Shown here: piece by piece, positions 1 through 10,366 of the stretch
Layout: each line of letters opens with the position of its first letter
Position numbering within the stretch: position 1 is the stretch's first letter
NCBI GenBank assembly: GCA_021325365.1
Contig: JAJPHF010000160.1
Location: 1-59,638 of the forward strand
Source of the DNA: Pseudomonadota bacterium
GTDB lineage: Bacteria; Chloroflexota; UBA6077; JAJPHF01
Length of the DNA: 59,638 bases
Reading direction: 5' to 3'
Notes under the pieces: model-generated
The model's database searches: none
What the model saw: the letters and a program-made list of their open reading frames with translations, nothing else
Told to the model about the DNA's origin: nothing
Made by a program: the position numbers and the translations under genes

Positions 1-869
1 AGAGCACCGGCCGGAGCCGCTGCCACGGTCACGTTCCAGGTCGCGCTGCCCGTGATGGTCGCGCTACCCGTCAGCTGCCCGGTGATCGGGCAGGTCGAGC
101 CGATGCCGATGCCCGTGGCCGTGCCGTTGATGCCGTTGAACGGCGTGATCGGGTTGATCGGGTTGATCGGGTTGGTCAGCCCAACGCAGGACTGCACGCC
201 GTTCGCGGTGAAGCCGCCCTGCTGCAGCGCGGCCAGCGCCGTCGCGCCGGTCGGCGACTGGTTGGGGCCGCTCACCATCGTGAACAGGATGTTGGTCGAG
301 TTGGTGAAGCCCGTGCCAGTCGACAGGGTACCATTCACCGTGACCGGGTCCACCACCGTCGTCGGCGCGGTTGCGGTCGCGGTCAGCACGATCGTGACCG
401 TCGCGTTCTGGGCAGCGGTCAGCGTGCCGATGGTGCAGGTAACCGTGCCGGTGGTACCGACCGTCGGCCCAGTACAGGTGCCCACCGTCGACGAGGCCGA
501 TACGAACGTCGTGCCCGCCGGCAGCGTGTCCACGAGCTGCACGCCGTTTAGGGTACCACCCGAGATGTTGTTGACCGGGATCGTCTTCGTTACGTTCGAG
601 CCGACCGTCACACCCGTGTTCGGGCTGGCAGTCGCCCCGGTACCGAACGAGACGCCCTGGCTCGTGGCCTGCCCCAGCACGCTCGCCTGGCTGAAGCCGA
701 AGTGATGCGACGGCGCGTCGACGGACCCAACCGAGTCGGTGACCGTCACCGAGTCTCCTGTCCCTACGACCGTGCTGGGAGCCGCGCTCGCGGGCAGCGC
801 GAGGCCGACCATGAGAACGAGCGCCAGCATGGCAGCGAGGACAGGATGCGACGGGATTCCTCGAGTCAT
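1..869 (-). CDS. Secreted/surface protein with DUF11-like repeat, 3' end beyond window
   Basis: Reading the minus strand from the ATG at 869 gives an open frame that runs off the window edge, 289 codons visible. A ribosome site (GGGGGG, about 7 bases upstream) precedes it. The first 29 residues form a signal peptide ending PASA. Around residues 75-150 is a beta-sandwich repeat of the DUF11/adhesin kind, with TLPAGTTFVSA followed by a Cys-containing TVTCTIGTL stretch. After that comes low-complexity sequence with an N-P-I triplet repeat. The composition (Thr, Ser, Val, Gly, Ala; almost no charge) fits an exported cell-wall or surface protein. The function is unknown, and the C-terminus and any anchor are not visible. 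An opposite-strand open frame at 52-705 is its shadow. Confidence 0.8.
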   Translation of the reverse strand, partial: MTRGIPSHPVLAAMLALVLMVGLALPASAAPSTVVGTGDSVTVTDSVGSVDAPSHHFGFSQASVLGQATSQGVSFGTGATASPNTGVTVGSNVTKTIPVNNISGGTLNGVQLVDTLPAGTTFVSASSTVGTCTGPTVGTTGTVTCTIGTLTAAQNATVTIVLTATATAPTTVVDPVTVNGTLSTGTGFTNSTNILFTMVSGPNQSPTGATALAALQQGGFTANGVQSCVGLTNPINPINPITPFNGINGTATGIGIGSTCPITGQLTGSATITGSATWNVTVAAAPAGA

Positions 870-1668
870 CAAGTCGCCCCCCTTTCCTTCGGGATGGTTT
901 CGTGGCCCAATCCCTAACCGTATGGCTAACGCCGTGCGCGAACCGCCAGGTACCTGCGGCGCGAAACCAGACGTGCGACCCACGGCCCCTCCGGGCCAGG
1001 AGCCGCTGCCCGTTCGCCCAGGGCCTACCTTTGCACTCGTTGTCGCCTCGTCCAACTTACCCTCGGCCACAAGCTCGTAAGGTTCACACTACGCCGTCAT
1101 TGCGCCGCGGCAGGCTGCCCCGTGGCGTCGCCGGCCGCCGGTTGCCTGAAGTTCGCGCCTGGCTCTCACCTCCTTCCCTAGTTGCGCCGGCTGCAGCTCT
1201 GCCGAACTGAGAGCGCCCCAACTGTAAGTCCACGGGAGCCCCGTCCGGCCCCCCAGGGCGACCGACTCCCGCCTGCGCAGCACATGCATGCACTGCGCTT
1301 CCACCGTATTAAACGACTCGCCCGGCGAAACGTTACACCTGTTGGCCCGTTGCAGAGGTACTCGCTTCAGCGAAATGCAGGCGCCCCGCGCCCCGCCAAC
1401 GGCCGCCGCGCCCTGTCCCGGCGCGGTCCCGCCGCCCCTAATCGGCCCCGGCGCCGCCCACGCGGCTCATCTGGACCGCCCGCGGATTTGTGATGCAGCC
1501 TAGCTCCTGCGCGCCGCCCCTCGCCGGCGCGCGGCCTGCCGGCGCTCCCGGCCGCGCGCCCGCGCCGCGCCCGGCCGCTGGCTGGCTCCGCTTGGTTGCT
1601 GGGCCTCCGGGCCCGTGTTAGAATCCCGCCATTCGAGCCGTCGTCGTGGCCACCCAAAGGCAGAGCGC
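870..1668. other. Intergenic region between divergent genes
   Basis: About 800 bases without a convincing gene; the short open frames here have random high-GC composition. It holds an imperfect palindrome at 943-959 centred on CAGGTACCTG, about 75 bases upstream of the surface-protein start and possibly an operator. A small GGCCC/GGGCC hairpin lies at 984-997. The promoter of the ATPase gene is at the right end. I saw no match to a riboswitch class I know. Confidence 0.4.
1597..1624 (+). promoter_or_regulatory. Sigma70-like promoter for the AAA ATPase gene
   Basis: TTGCTG at 1597-1602, a 16-base spacer and TAGAAT at 1619-1624. Transcription would start near 1631, some 38 bases before the ATG at 1669. 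The same TAGAAT -10 form recurs at 8821-8826. Confidence 0.45.
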
Positions 1669-2946
1669 ATGGTCGTTACCCCCCAGGCGCCCGCGTTCCA
1701 GCCGAAGCCCGTCGCCAGCCTCGAAGAGACGGGCCTCTCGCCCGGCTTCCTGTCCGACCTCGCGCTGCGGACCATTTACTTCGCAGGCACGGTCAGCGGC
1801 CACGAGGTCGCCCGCCGGATGGCCCTGCCCTTTCCCAACGTGGTGGAGCGCCTGCTCGACGGGCTCAAGCGCCAGCTCTACGTCGAGGTGCGCGGCGGCA
1901 GCGCCGTCAGCAGCGCCAGCTACGAGTACGCGCTGACCGCCAAGGGCCACGCCAAGGCGCTGGAGCTGCTGGAGCGCTCGGGCTACACGGGCCCCGCGCC
2001 GGTGCCGCTCGCGCTCTACTGGGAGGCCGTGCAGACCCAGACGATTCGCCAGGTGATGGTGACGCGCGAGCAGCTCATGCGCGCCTCCGCCCACCTCGTG
2101 CTCGGCGAGCGCCTACTGGGCCGCCTCGGCCCCGCGATCAACTCGGGGCGCTCGATGTTCCTGTTCGGTCCGCCGGGCAACGGCAAGACGTCGATCGCCG
2201 AGGCCGTCGCCCGCTGCCTGGGCGGCGCGATCTACATCCCGCACGCCGTCGAATACGACAACCAGGTCGTCAAGCTCTTCGATCCCGTCTGCCACGAGGC
2301 GCTCGACGCGAACGACGACCGCCGCGCCGACCAGATCGACAAGCGCTGGGTGCTGACGCGGCGGCCGGCGGTCATCGTCGGCGGCGAGCTGACGCTGGCC
2401 TCGCTCGACCTCGTGTACTCGGACTCCAGCCACTACTACGAGGCGCCGTTCCAGATGAAGGCCAACGGCGGCTTGCTGCTCGTGGACGATTTCGGCCGCC
2501 AGGCGATCTCGCCCCGCGACCTGCTGAATCGGTGGATCGTGCCGCTGGAGAAGCGCGAGGACTATTTGAACCTGCGCACGGGGCAGGAGATGACGGTCCC
2601 CTTCGACCAGCTGATCATCTTCTCGACGAACCTGGAGCCGCGCAACCTGGTGGACGAGGCGTTCCTGCGCCGCATTCGCTACAAGATCGAGGTGCCCAAC
2701 CCGGCGCCGGACGAGTTCGAGGAGATCTTCCAGCGCATGGCGGAGGCGCGGAGCCTGGCGTACGATCCCACCGCGCTGGACTACATCTATACCTACTACA
2801 GCCGCATGGGCATCGAGCCGCGCGCCTGCCACCCCCGCGACCTGATCGAGCAGATCATCGACATCGCCCACTTCCAGGGCGTGCAGCCGTCCCTCTCGCT
2901 CGAGCTGGTCGCCCTCGCCTGCGACAGCTACTTCGTGCGGCTGTAG
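1669..2946 (+). CDS. AAA family ATPase with N-terminal winged-helix-like region
   Basis: 425 residues if started at the ATG at 1669, which follows AAAGGCAGAG; an upstream ATG at 1615 would overlap the promoter. Residues about 20-110 look like a winged-helix region. The ATPase core has Walker A GPPGNGKT at 167-174, Walker B LLLVDDFG near 269-276, a sensor-1 Asn in FSTNLEPRN near 321, and a candidate arginine finger in AFLRRIRY near 334. The C-terminal helical part contains CHPRDLIEQIIDIA. It resembles stand-alone MoxR-like AAA proteins in general layout, but the substrate is unknown. It is monocistronic; its stop is 10 bases from the stop of the convergent gene. Confidence 0.85.
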   Translation: MVVTPQAPAFQPKPVASLEETGLSPGFLSDLALRTIYFAGTVSGHEVARRMALPFPNVVERLLDGLKRQLYVEVRGGSAVSSASYEYALTAKGHAKALELLERSGYTGPAPVPLALYWEAVQTQTIRQVMVTREQLMRASAHLVLGERLLGRLGPAINSGRSMFLFGPPGNGKTSIAEAVARCLGGAIYIPHAVEYDNQVVKLFDPVCHEALDANDDRRADQIDKRWVLTRRPAVIVGGELTLASLDLVYSDSSHYYEAPFQMKANGGLLLVDDFGRQAISPRDLLNRWIVPLEKREDYLNLRTGQEMTVPFDQLIIFSTNLEPRNLVDEAFLRRIRYKIEVPNPAPDEFEEIFQRMAEARSLAYDPTALDYIYTYYSRMGIEPRACHPRDLIEQIIDIAHFQGVQPSLSLELVALACDSYFVRL

Positions 2947-2955
2947 CGGTCAGCT

Positions 2956-5799
<2,844 letters not shown>

Positions 5800-6040
5800 G
5801 ATCGCTTTGGCTCCTGGGAACCGGGGTCAGCCGCGACGTGCGTTAGACGTTGGTTAAATGTAGCACAGCGCCCGGCGCCACCGCCGACAATGGCTCGCGC
5901 GGCCGGAGGTTGCCCGCTCCCCGCCCACGCGGTACGCTCAGAAAGGGCCTGTTCGGTTCGATGGGCTCGCCCGCGGACCCTGACGGGCCGCGAAGACGAC
6001 GATGGGGCGCGGCAGGCACGCCCGCGCGGGGAGGCAACCC

Positions 6041-7057
6041 ATGGAGCGACCCCTGTTGGCCATTACGATGGGCGACCCGGCGGGCGTCGGCCCCGAGGTC
6101 GTGCTGAAGGCGCTGGCCGAGCCGAGCCTGAGCGCGCTCAGCCGCCCGCTCGTCGTGGGCAGCGCGGCCATGCTGGAGCGCGCGCGCGCCTGGGCGGGCG
6201 TCGACCTGGCGATTCGGCCCGTCGCGGCGCCCGAGGACGCCACGGGCACACCCGGCACCGTGGACGTGCTCGACCTGGACAACGTGGACGCCGCGCGCCT
6301 GCCGCTCGGTCAGCTCAGCGCCGAGGCCGGCGGCGCCGCCATGGCCTACGTACTGCGCGCGATGGAGCTAGCCCAGGCCGGGCGCGTGGCCGGCATGGTG
6401 ACCGCGCCGATCAACAAGGAAGCGACGAGTCTGGCCGGCTACCCCGACATGGGCCACATGGCGCTCTTCGAGCGGCTCCTGGGCATCACCGACCACGCCA
6501 CGATGCTTGTCGCCGGCAAGCTGCGCGTCGTCCACCTCACCACCCACTACTCGCTCGCCGAGGCGTGTACCAAGGTGACGCGCGAGCGCGTCCTCAGCCA
6601 GCTGCGACTCACGCACCGCTCCTTCGAGACGTGGGGCTGGCGGCGGCCGGCCATTGGCGTCGCCGCGCTCAACCCGCACGGGGGCGAGGGCGGCCTGCTG
6701 GGCCGTGAGGAGATCGAGGCGATCGGGCCGGCCGTCGAGGCCGCGCGGGCCGAGGGCATCGACGCGCGCGGCCCCTATCCGGCCGACTCCCTGATGGCGC
6801 AGGCGCTCGACGGCAGCTACGCGGCCGTCCTCGCCATGTACCACGACCAGGGCCACGTCGCCATCAAGGTCCACGATTTCGCGAGCAGCGTGAGCGTGGC
6901 GCTGGGACTGCCGTTCCTGCGCACGTCGGTGGACCACGGCACCGCCTTCGACATCGCCGGCCAGGGGGTGGCGGACGCGGTGAGCATGGTCGAGGCGATC
7001 CGCGTCGCCGTCGACCTCGCCGTCGGTCGCCCACTCACGGCCGGCGCGGGGGCCTGA
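6041..7057 (+). CDS. pdxA: 4-hydroxythreonine-4-phosphate dehydrogenase
   Basis: 338 residues from the ATG at 6041, preceded by GGGGAGG; an upstream in-frame ATG at 6002 would add 13 non-conserved residues. PdxA oxidises 4-phosphohydroxy-L-threonine in the DXP-dependent pyridoxal phosphate pathway. Seen: GDPAGVGPE at residues 11-19, VTAPINKEA in the substrate site, TTHYSL, and the metal-binding region AMYHDQGHVAIK followed by TSVDHGTAFDIAG. All are standard PdxA motifs and the length is normal. No other vitamin B6 gene is nearby. Confidence 0.95.
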   Translation: MERPLLAITMGDPAGVGPEVVLKALAEPSLSALSRPLVVGSAAMLERARAWAGVDLAIRPVAAPEDATGTPGTVDVLDLDNVDAARLPLGQLSAEAGGAAMAYVLRAMELAQAGRVAGMVTAPINKEATSLAGYPDMGHMALFERLLGITDHATMLVAGKLRVVHLTTHYSLAEACTKVTRERVLSQLRLTHRSFETWGWRRPAIGVAALNPHGGEGGLLGREEIEAIGPAVEAARAEGIDARGPYPADSLMAQALDGSYAAVLAMYHDQGHVAIKVHDFASSVSVALGLPFLRTSVDHGTAFDIAGQGVADAVSMVEAIRVAVDLAVGRPLTAGAGA

Positions 7058-7061
7058 GGCC

Positions 7062-7994
7062 TTACCAGGCCTCGCCTGCCCGCGTCGCCGGCGCGGCCTC
7101 CTCGGCGCCCGGCAACGTGTCCGCGTCCAGGCGCTCGGCGCTCGCCGCCAGGCGCCGTGGCCCGCCACGCCGCGCCCGCCGGAGCGTCTCTTCGATGAAG
7201 GCGTTCACCGTCGCGCCGAACAGCACGACGTGCGCGAGGAAGTAGAACCACGCCAGCAGCAGCAAGACGAACGCGAAGCCGGCCCCGTAACGATTGAAGT
7301 TGCTGAAGTAGTCGAGGTAGACGGGAAACAGCTCCGTAATGCCGACGAGCAGCAAGGCGGCGAGCGCGGCGCCCGGCCAGACCTGGCCGGGGCTGAACTT
7401 TCGGTTCGGCACGATCAGATAGATCAGCAGGAAGAACAGGAACGACCAGGCCAGCGACAGCATCCACGCTAGGCTGACGCCGACGGCGCGCAGGTCGAGC
7501 AGGGGACCCAGCCAGCTGGCGCGCGGCAGCCAGCGTTCCAGCGCCTGCTCGGACACGCTGCCCAGCAGGTCCGCCAGGCTGGCGGCCACGAGCGACAGCA
7601 GCAGCAGCGAGGTGCAGATCAGCAGCATCGCCGTGGCCATCAGCTTCTGCCGGACGTAGGGGCGACCCGGGAGCTGATAGATCCGGTTGAACGCATCCTC
7701 CAGGCTGCCAAAGAGGGCGGAGCCACTGTACAGGAGGCCGGCGATACTGAGCACGCTGAACAGCCCCGCATTCTGCCGCGTACTCCGCAGCATGGCGACG
7801 AGCTGCTGGGAGGCCTCGGGCGGGAAGAGAAACGCCACCGCGGCGATCGCCTGGTCCAAGCGTCCCGGATCCGGGACGATCAGGCCGATCAGCGTGACGA
7901 GGGCCAGCAGCAGCGGGAAGAGCGAGAAAAGCGTGTGGAAGGCGACGGCCGCGGCGAGATTGGGAAGCTTGGCGTCGACGTAGCGCTGGATCAA
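7062..7994 (-). CDS. YihY/UPF0761 family membrane protein, start uncertain
   Basis: The open frame extends upstream to an ATG at 8144, but that codon lies inside the tRNA-Arg gene (8084-8158), so a start there is unlikely. The first in-frame alternative start is the TTG at 7994, giving about 310 residues that begin IQRYVDAKLPNLAAAVAFHT. This fits the family's usual N-terminus (a short helix, then AAAxAFHTLFSLFPLL). No clear ribosome site precedes it. Six membrane segments are visible, with GLLYSGSALFGSLEDAFNRIY and ITELFPVYLDYFS typical of the YihY/BrkB group. The old RNase BN label of this family is not supported by biochemistry. The stop is 4 bases from the pdxA stop (convergent). Confidence 0.8.
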   Translation of the reverse strand: MIQRYVDAKLPNLAAAVAFHTLFSLFPLLLALVTLIGLIVPDPGRLDQAIAAVAFLFPPEASQQLVAMLRSTRQNAGLFSVLSIAGLLYSGSALFGSLEDAFNRIYQLPGRPYVRQKLMATAMLLICTSLLLLSLVAASLADLLGSVSEQALERWLPRASWLGPLLDLRAVGVSLAWMLSLAWSFLFFLLIYLIVPNRKFSPGQVWPGAALAALLLVGITELFPVYLDYFSNFNRYGAGFAFVLLLLAWFYFLAHVVLFGATVNAFIEETLRRARRGGPRRLAASAERLDADTLPGAEEAAPATRAGEAW

Positions 7995-8083
7995 GCGCGC
8001 CGGGAGGCTGCGGCCTGCACGGCGCGCGAGGCGGCGTGCGCGCCGCCACCACGGGGGCGGCGCCGCGCTGGGTAGTGGTAGCC

Positions 8084-8158
8084 TGGTACCCCCTGCGGGA
8101 CTCGAACCCACGCTTCTGGCTCCGGAGGCCAGCGCTCTATCCACTGAGCTAAGGGGGC
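8084..8158 (-). tRNA. tRNA-Arg, anticodon CCG, CCA encoded
   Basis: A full cloverleaf folds on the minus strand. The acceptor stem is GCCCCCT with AGGGGGT (the terminal pair is G-T) and the D arm is GCTC/GAGC. The anticodon stem CTGGC/GCCAG encloses the loop CTCCGGA, so the anticodon is CCG (codon CGG). The T arm is GTGGG-TTCGAGT-CCCGC. The discriminator is A and the 3' CCA is genomically encoded. It reads CGG, expected to be common in a genome of this composition. Confidence 0.95.
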
Positions 8159-8239
8159 GTGCAGCGACGGCGCTGGGCCGTCACTCTGGGATTTTACGGG
8201 ATTGCGGGCGGGGCTGGCAACGCATGGACCACCACGCCT

Positions 8240-8587
8240 CTAGGCGCCCGCGTCGTCCTCCTCGTAGTACCCACCCTCGCCCGAGCCAGCAGCAGCCGCC
8301 TGCAGCTCGTCGCGGAGCTGGGCCACCTGCGGCGCCAGCGTTTGCAGCGCCTGCTGCGACGGCGCGGAGATGCGCACCTTCTGCAGGATGTAGTCGATCA
8401 TCTTGCTCAGCACGTCCGCCTGCTCAGCCGAGAGCCAGAGCGCCCCACTCGCGGCCGCGCCGCTCCCCTGCCAGAACCCCACGTCCGGTCCCAGCCCGGC
8501 GACCGTGACCTCCTCCCCGCCGGCCAGGCGCACCTGTAGCGTGCCGGCTCCCGCGTCGTAGCGCACGGCCGGCGCGTCGTCGTCCAT
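8240..8587 (-). CDS. Small conserved-looking hypothetical protein, 115 aa
   Basis: Unrecognised. It begins MDDDAPAVRYDAGAGTLQV behind a strong ribosome site (GGGAGGAC two bases before the ATG). The N-terminal half looks like a short beta region. Residues about 50-95 form an amphipathic helix pair (SAEQADVLSKMIDYILQK). The tail is acidic and Tyr-rich (GGYYEEDDAGA). It is probably cytosolic. Upstream on the same strand are a consensus -35/-10 promoter (8738-8767) and perhaps a tiny cistron. The tRNA-Arg gene follows on the same strand. Base periodicity and the ribosome site support a real gene; no function is suggested. Confidence 0.65.
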   Translation of the reverse strand: MDDDAPAVRYDAGAGTLQVRLAGGEEVTVAGLGPDVGFWQGSGAAASGALWLSAEQADVLSKMIDYILQKVRISAPSQQALQTLAPQVAQLRDELQAAAAGSGEGGYYEEDDAGA

Positions 8588-8620
8588 CGTGTCCTCCCGG
8601 CCGCGGCCCCGGCGCGCGGC

Positions 8621-8710
8621 TCAGCCGGCGCCGGTCGCGGGGCTCATCCTCACGAAGTAGGCGCGGGCGGCCGCGTCGATCAGGTCGGGTGTCATCGCGG
8701 GGACAAGCAC
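8621..8710 (-). CDS. Possible 29-residue leader or mini-protein
   Basis: Downstream of the promoter at 8738-8767, CCAGGA lies 9 bases before an in-frame GTG at 8710. The frame encodes a short peptide containing AMTPDLIDAAARAYFVRM and stops 34 bases before the next gene start. It could be a small helical protein or only a leader peptide. The evidence is spacing only. Confidence 0.3.
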   Translation of the reverse strand: MLVPAMTPDLIDAAARAYFVRMSPATGAG

Positions 8711-8737
8711 GTTCGTGAATTCCTGGCGGATAGCAGT

Positions 8738-8767
8738 AGTATCGAGAAGGCTGTCCGGACCTGTCAA
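8738..8767 (-). promoter_or_regulatory. Consensus sigma70-type promoter
   Basis: On the minus strand TTGACA (8767-8762), an 18-base spacer and GATACT (8743-8738). The perfect -35 hexamer makes this one of the best promoter candidates in the window. It would drive the 115-aa protein gene and could read on into the tRNA-Arg gene. Confidence 0.55.
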
Positions 8768-8890
8768 GCGGGCTGGCCCGCCGGAACGCGGTACAGCCCC
8801 GGTAACAGGACGCGGTGGGGTAGAATTTGGTGGGGGGCGGCCCAGGCCGGCAGGCCCGCGGCGCCCCCAACCGCGCACGAGGCAACAGCC

Positions 8891-9049
8891 ATGAAGCGCT
8901 TTCTAGCGGCCGCGGCGCTCACCGTCGCGGCGCTCACGTGGGCGGCGGCCGGGGCCGCCGCCCCGGGCACCAACTGCCGCTGGGTCGGCGAGGGCGTCGG
9001 GCTCCTCTGCCTGGAGGGTGATCTCGGGTCAGCGGCCGCGCGGGGTTGA
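8891..9049 (+). CDS. Small secreted protein, 52 aa
   Basis: ATG at 8891 after GAGG with 8 bases spacing; TAGAAT at 8821-8826 is a possible -10. The product starts MKRFLAAAALTVAALTWAAA, a textbook signal peptide with cleavage near AAGAAA. The mature part is only about 28 residues, with two cysteines in NCRWVGEGVGLLCLEG that could form a disulphide. No family recognised. A signal peptide plus paired cysteines in so short a frame argues for a real gene. Confidence 0.5.
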   Translation: MKRFLAAAALTVAALTWAAAGAAAPGTNCRWVGEGVGLLCLEGDLGSAAARG

Positions 9050-9082
9050 GCGTTCCGGCCCGCGCCCGCGACATCAGAGCCG

Positions 9083-9634
9083 TCAGGCGCCGGGCTGGAC
9101 CTCCGGGCGCGCGTCGACGGTGGCGCCGCGCCGCGTGCCGCTAGTCAGCGCGCGAGCGCCGTAGCTGCGCAGGACGTTCTCCACCTCGCGGAGCTGCGCT
9201 TCGTCGACGTCGGCGACCACCAGCACGTCGCCGGCCCGCACGCCGTCCGCGTAGACGGCGACCTGCCGGCGCGCGGCGAGCTTGCCCAGCAGCCAGCCGA
9301 GCACGGCGCCCAGCACCAGCCCGAATGCCAGCCCGAGCGCGGCGATGTTCGGCGCGATCGCCTGCGCCGCGTTGATCGCATCGCGGTTCGACAGCGGATC
9401 GATGTTCGTCGCCGCAGCCCAGCCGGTGATGCCGCCGGTCAGCGCGCCGGCCAGCGCGCCGGTGAGCACGGCGGCCGCGGCGCTCCCCCCCAGGCTGGCC
9501 ACCACCGCTCGCGCCGCCGGTACGTCGCCGGTGATTGACTGGATCGCCTCGGGCGCTACCCCGAGCGATCGCAGCTTCTGCACGGCATGGCCGGCCTTCA
9601 CGTGCTCGCCGATCAGCGCGGCCACCGTTAGCAT
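9083..9634 (-). CDS. General-stress-type membrane protein with glycine-zipper core
   Basis: About 183 residues from the ATG at 9634 (GGAG 8 bases upstream); the frame extends 13 codons further without support. The N-terminus TVAALIGEHVKAGHAVQKLRSLGVAPEAIQSITGD resembles YflT-type heat-induced stress proteins. Residues about 55-130 are two Gly/Ala-rich hydrophobic segments (ALAGALTGGITGWAAA and GLAFGLVLGAVLGWLLGKLAA). The C-terminal part (VAVYADGVRAGDVLVVADV) looks like the repeated ferredoxin-like half of the same fold. The likely role is membrane or stress response; this is inference from family resemblance. Its own promoter is at 9685-9713. Confidence 0.65.
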   Translation of the reverse strand: MLTVAALIGEHVKAGHAVQKLRSLGVAPEAIQSITGDVPAARAVVASLGGSAAAAVLTGALAGALTGGITGWAAATNIDPLSNRDAINAAQAIAPNIAALGLAFGLVLGAVLGWLLGKLAARRQVAVYADGVRAGDVLVVADVDEAQLREVENVLRSYGARALTSGTRRGATVDARPEVQPGA

Positions 9635-9684
9635 GATCGTGCTCCGATTCTCAGAACTAACCATGAACGCCACCAGGTACTCAC

Positions 9685-9713
9685 ACCGTAGCGCCCGTTG
9701 CCCGGCCTGTCAA
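9685..9713 (-). promoter_or_regulatory. Sigma70-type promoter of the stress-protein gene
   Basis: Minus strand TTGACA (9713-9708), exactly 17 bases, then TACGGT (9690-9685). It lies about 50 bases upstream of the ATG at 9634. Confidence 0.6.
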
Positions 9714-9806
9714 TCAATCTCGCGGGCTGGCCGTTCAGCCTAAACGTCTGCCCGGGGATACCGCACCGGTATGGCCAGACGGGTACACCATACCTCCGAA
9801 GCCTGC

Positions 9807-10310
9807 CTAGTCGAGCTGCTCGCCAATGCGGAAGGTCTTCCCCAAGAAGCGGACCACCGGCCGCGTGGCGTCGTCGAGGTGACAAACGAGCACGTCGGCC
9901 AGATAGAGCGTCACGTCGCCCGCGGGCAGGGCGCTCCGCACGCGGCACTCCAGGCTCGCGTGGCAGCCGACCACCAGCGGCGGCGCCACCTCCCGCGCCG
10001 GCCGCGTGGCGAGGCCCAGGGCCGCGAACTTGTCCTCCGTCGTCCGCGCCGACAACACGCGCCCTTGAGGGATGGCGCGGACCTGCTCGTCCGTACACAC
10101 GTTGACGACGAACTCGCGCGTCTGCTCGATCGTCTCGTAGCTGTAGTTGGAGTGCTGGATACCGACCAGGACGAGCGGCGGCTGCTCCCAGATGCCCAGC
10201 CCCCGAAACGCGAATTGCACGTTGGGCTGGCCGTCGCGGCAGGTCGTGATCAAGAACAAGCCGCTGGGGATCGTGCGATACGCCCGCCCGAGGTCCACCT
10301 CCTGAAGCAT
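9807..10310 (-). CDS. Flavin reductase domain protein (FMN-binding split barrel)
   Basis: 167 residues, the normal size for this family. Starts MLQEVDLGRAYRTIPSGLFLITT, the usual first strands (a small-molecule reductase start with GLFLITT). Then come the flavin-contact segment PPLVLVGIQHSNYSYETI, REFVVNVCTDEQ and DKFAALGL. Such proteins bind FMN or FAD and transfer hydride from NAD(P)H, often feeding a partner monooxygenase, but no monooxygenase is adjacent. The ATG lies 14 bases from a heptamer array (10324-10351), which separates it from the upstream gene on the same strand. Confidence 0.85.
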   Translation of the reverse strand: MLQEVDLGRAYRTIPSGLFLITTCRDGQPNVQFAFRGLGIWEQPPLVLVGIQHSNYSYETIEQTREFVVNVCTDEQVRAIPQGRVLSARTTEDKFAALGLATRPAREVAPPLVVGCHASLECRVRSALPAGDVTLYLADVLVCHLDDATRPVVRFLGKTFRIGEQLD

Positions 10311-10323
10311 GCGCCGTCCCCCC

Positions 10324-10351
10324 GAGTGCTGACTGCTGAGTGCTGCGTGCT
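10324..10351 (-). repeat. Four-unit heptanucleotide array
   Basis: Plus-strand units GAGTGCT, GACTGCT, GAGTGCT, GCGTGCT follow each other with exact 7-base period, then AAGC. A core of TGCTGA links it to the GCTGANN arrays in the his/pur region. It lies between two same-strand genes; no opposite arm is seen. Confidence 0.6.
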
Positions 10352-10366
10352 AAGCGCGATGCCGGC

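Noticed and set aside
52..705. Plus-strand 217-codon open frame
   Set aside because: It is the shadow of the minus-strand surface protein, which has a signal peptide, ribosome site and domain sequence.
900..1080. Cyclic-di-GMP or other riboswitch upstream of the surface protein
   Set aside because: A few motif fragments (GCAAAGG, GGGCGAACGGGC) but no consistent fold of a known class.
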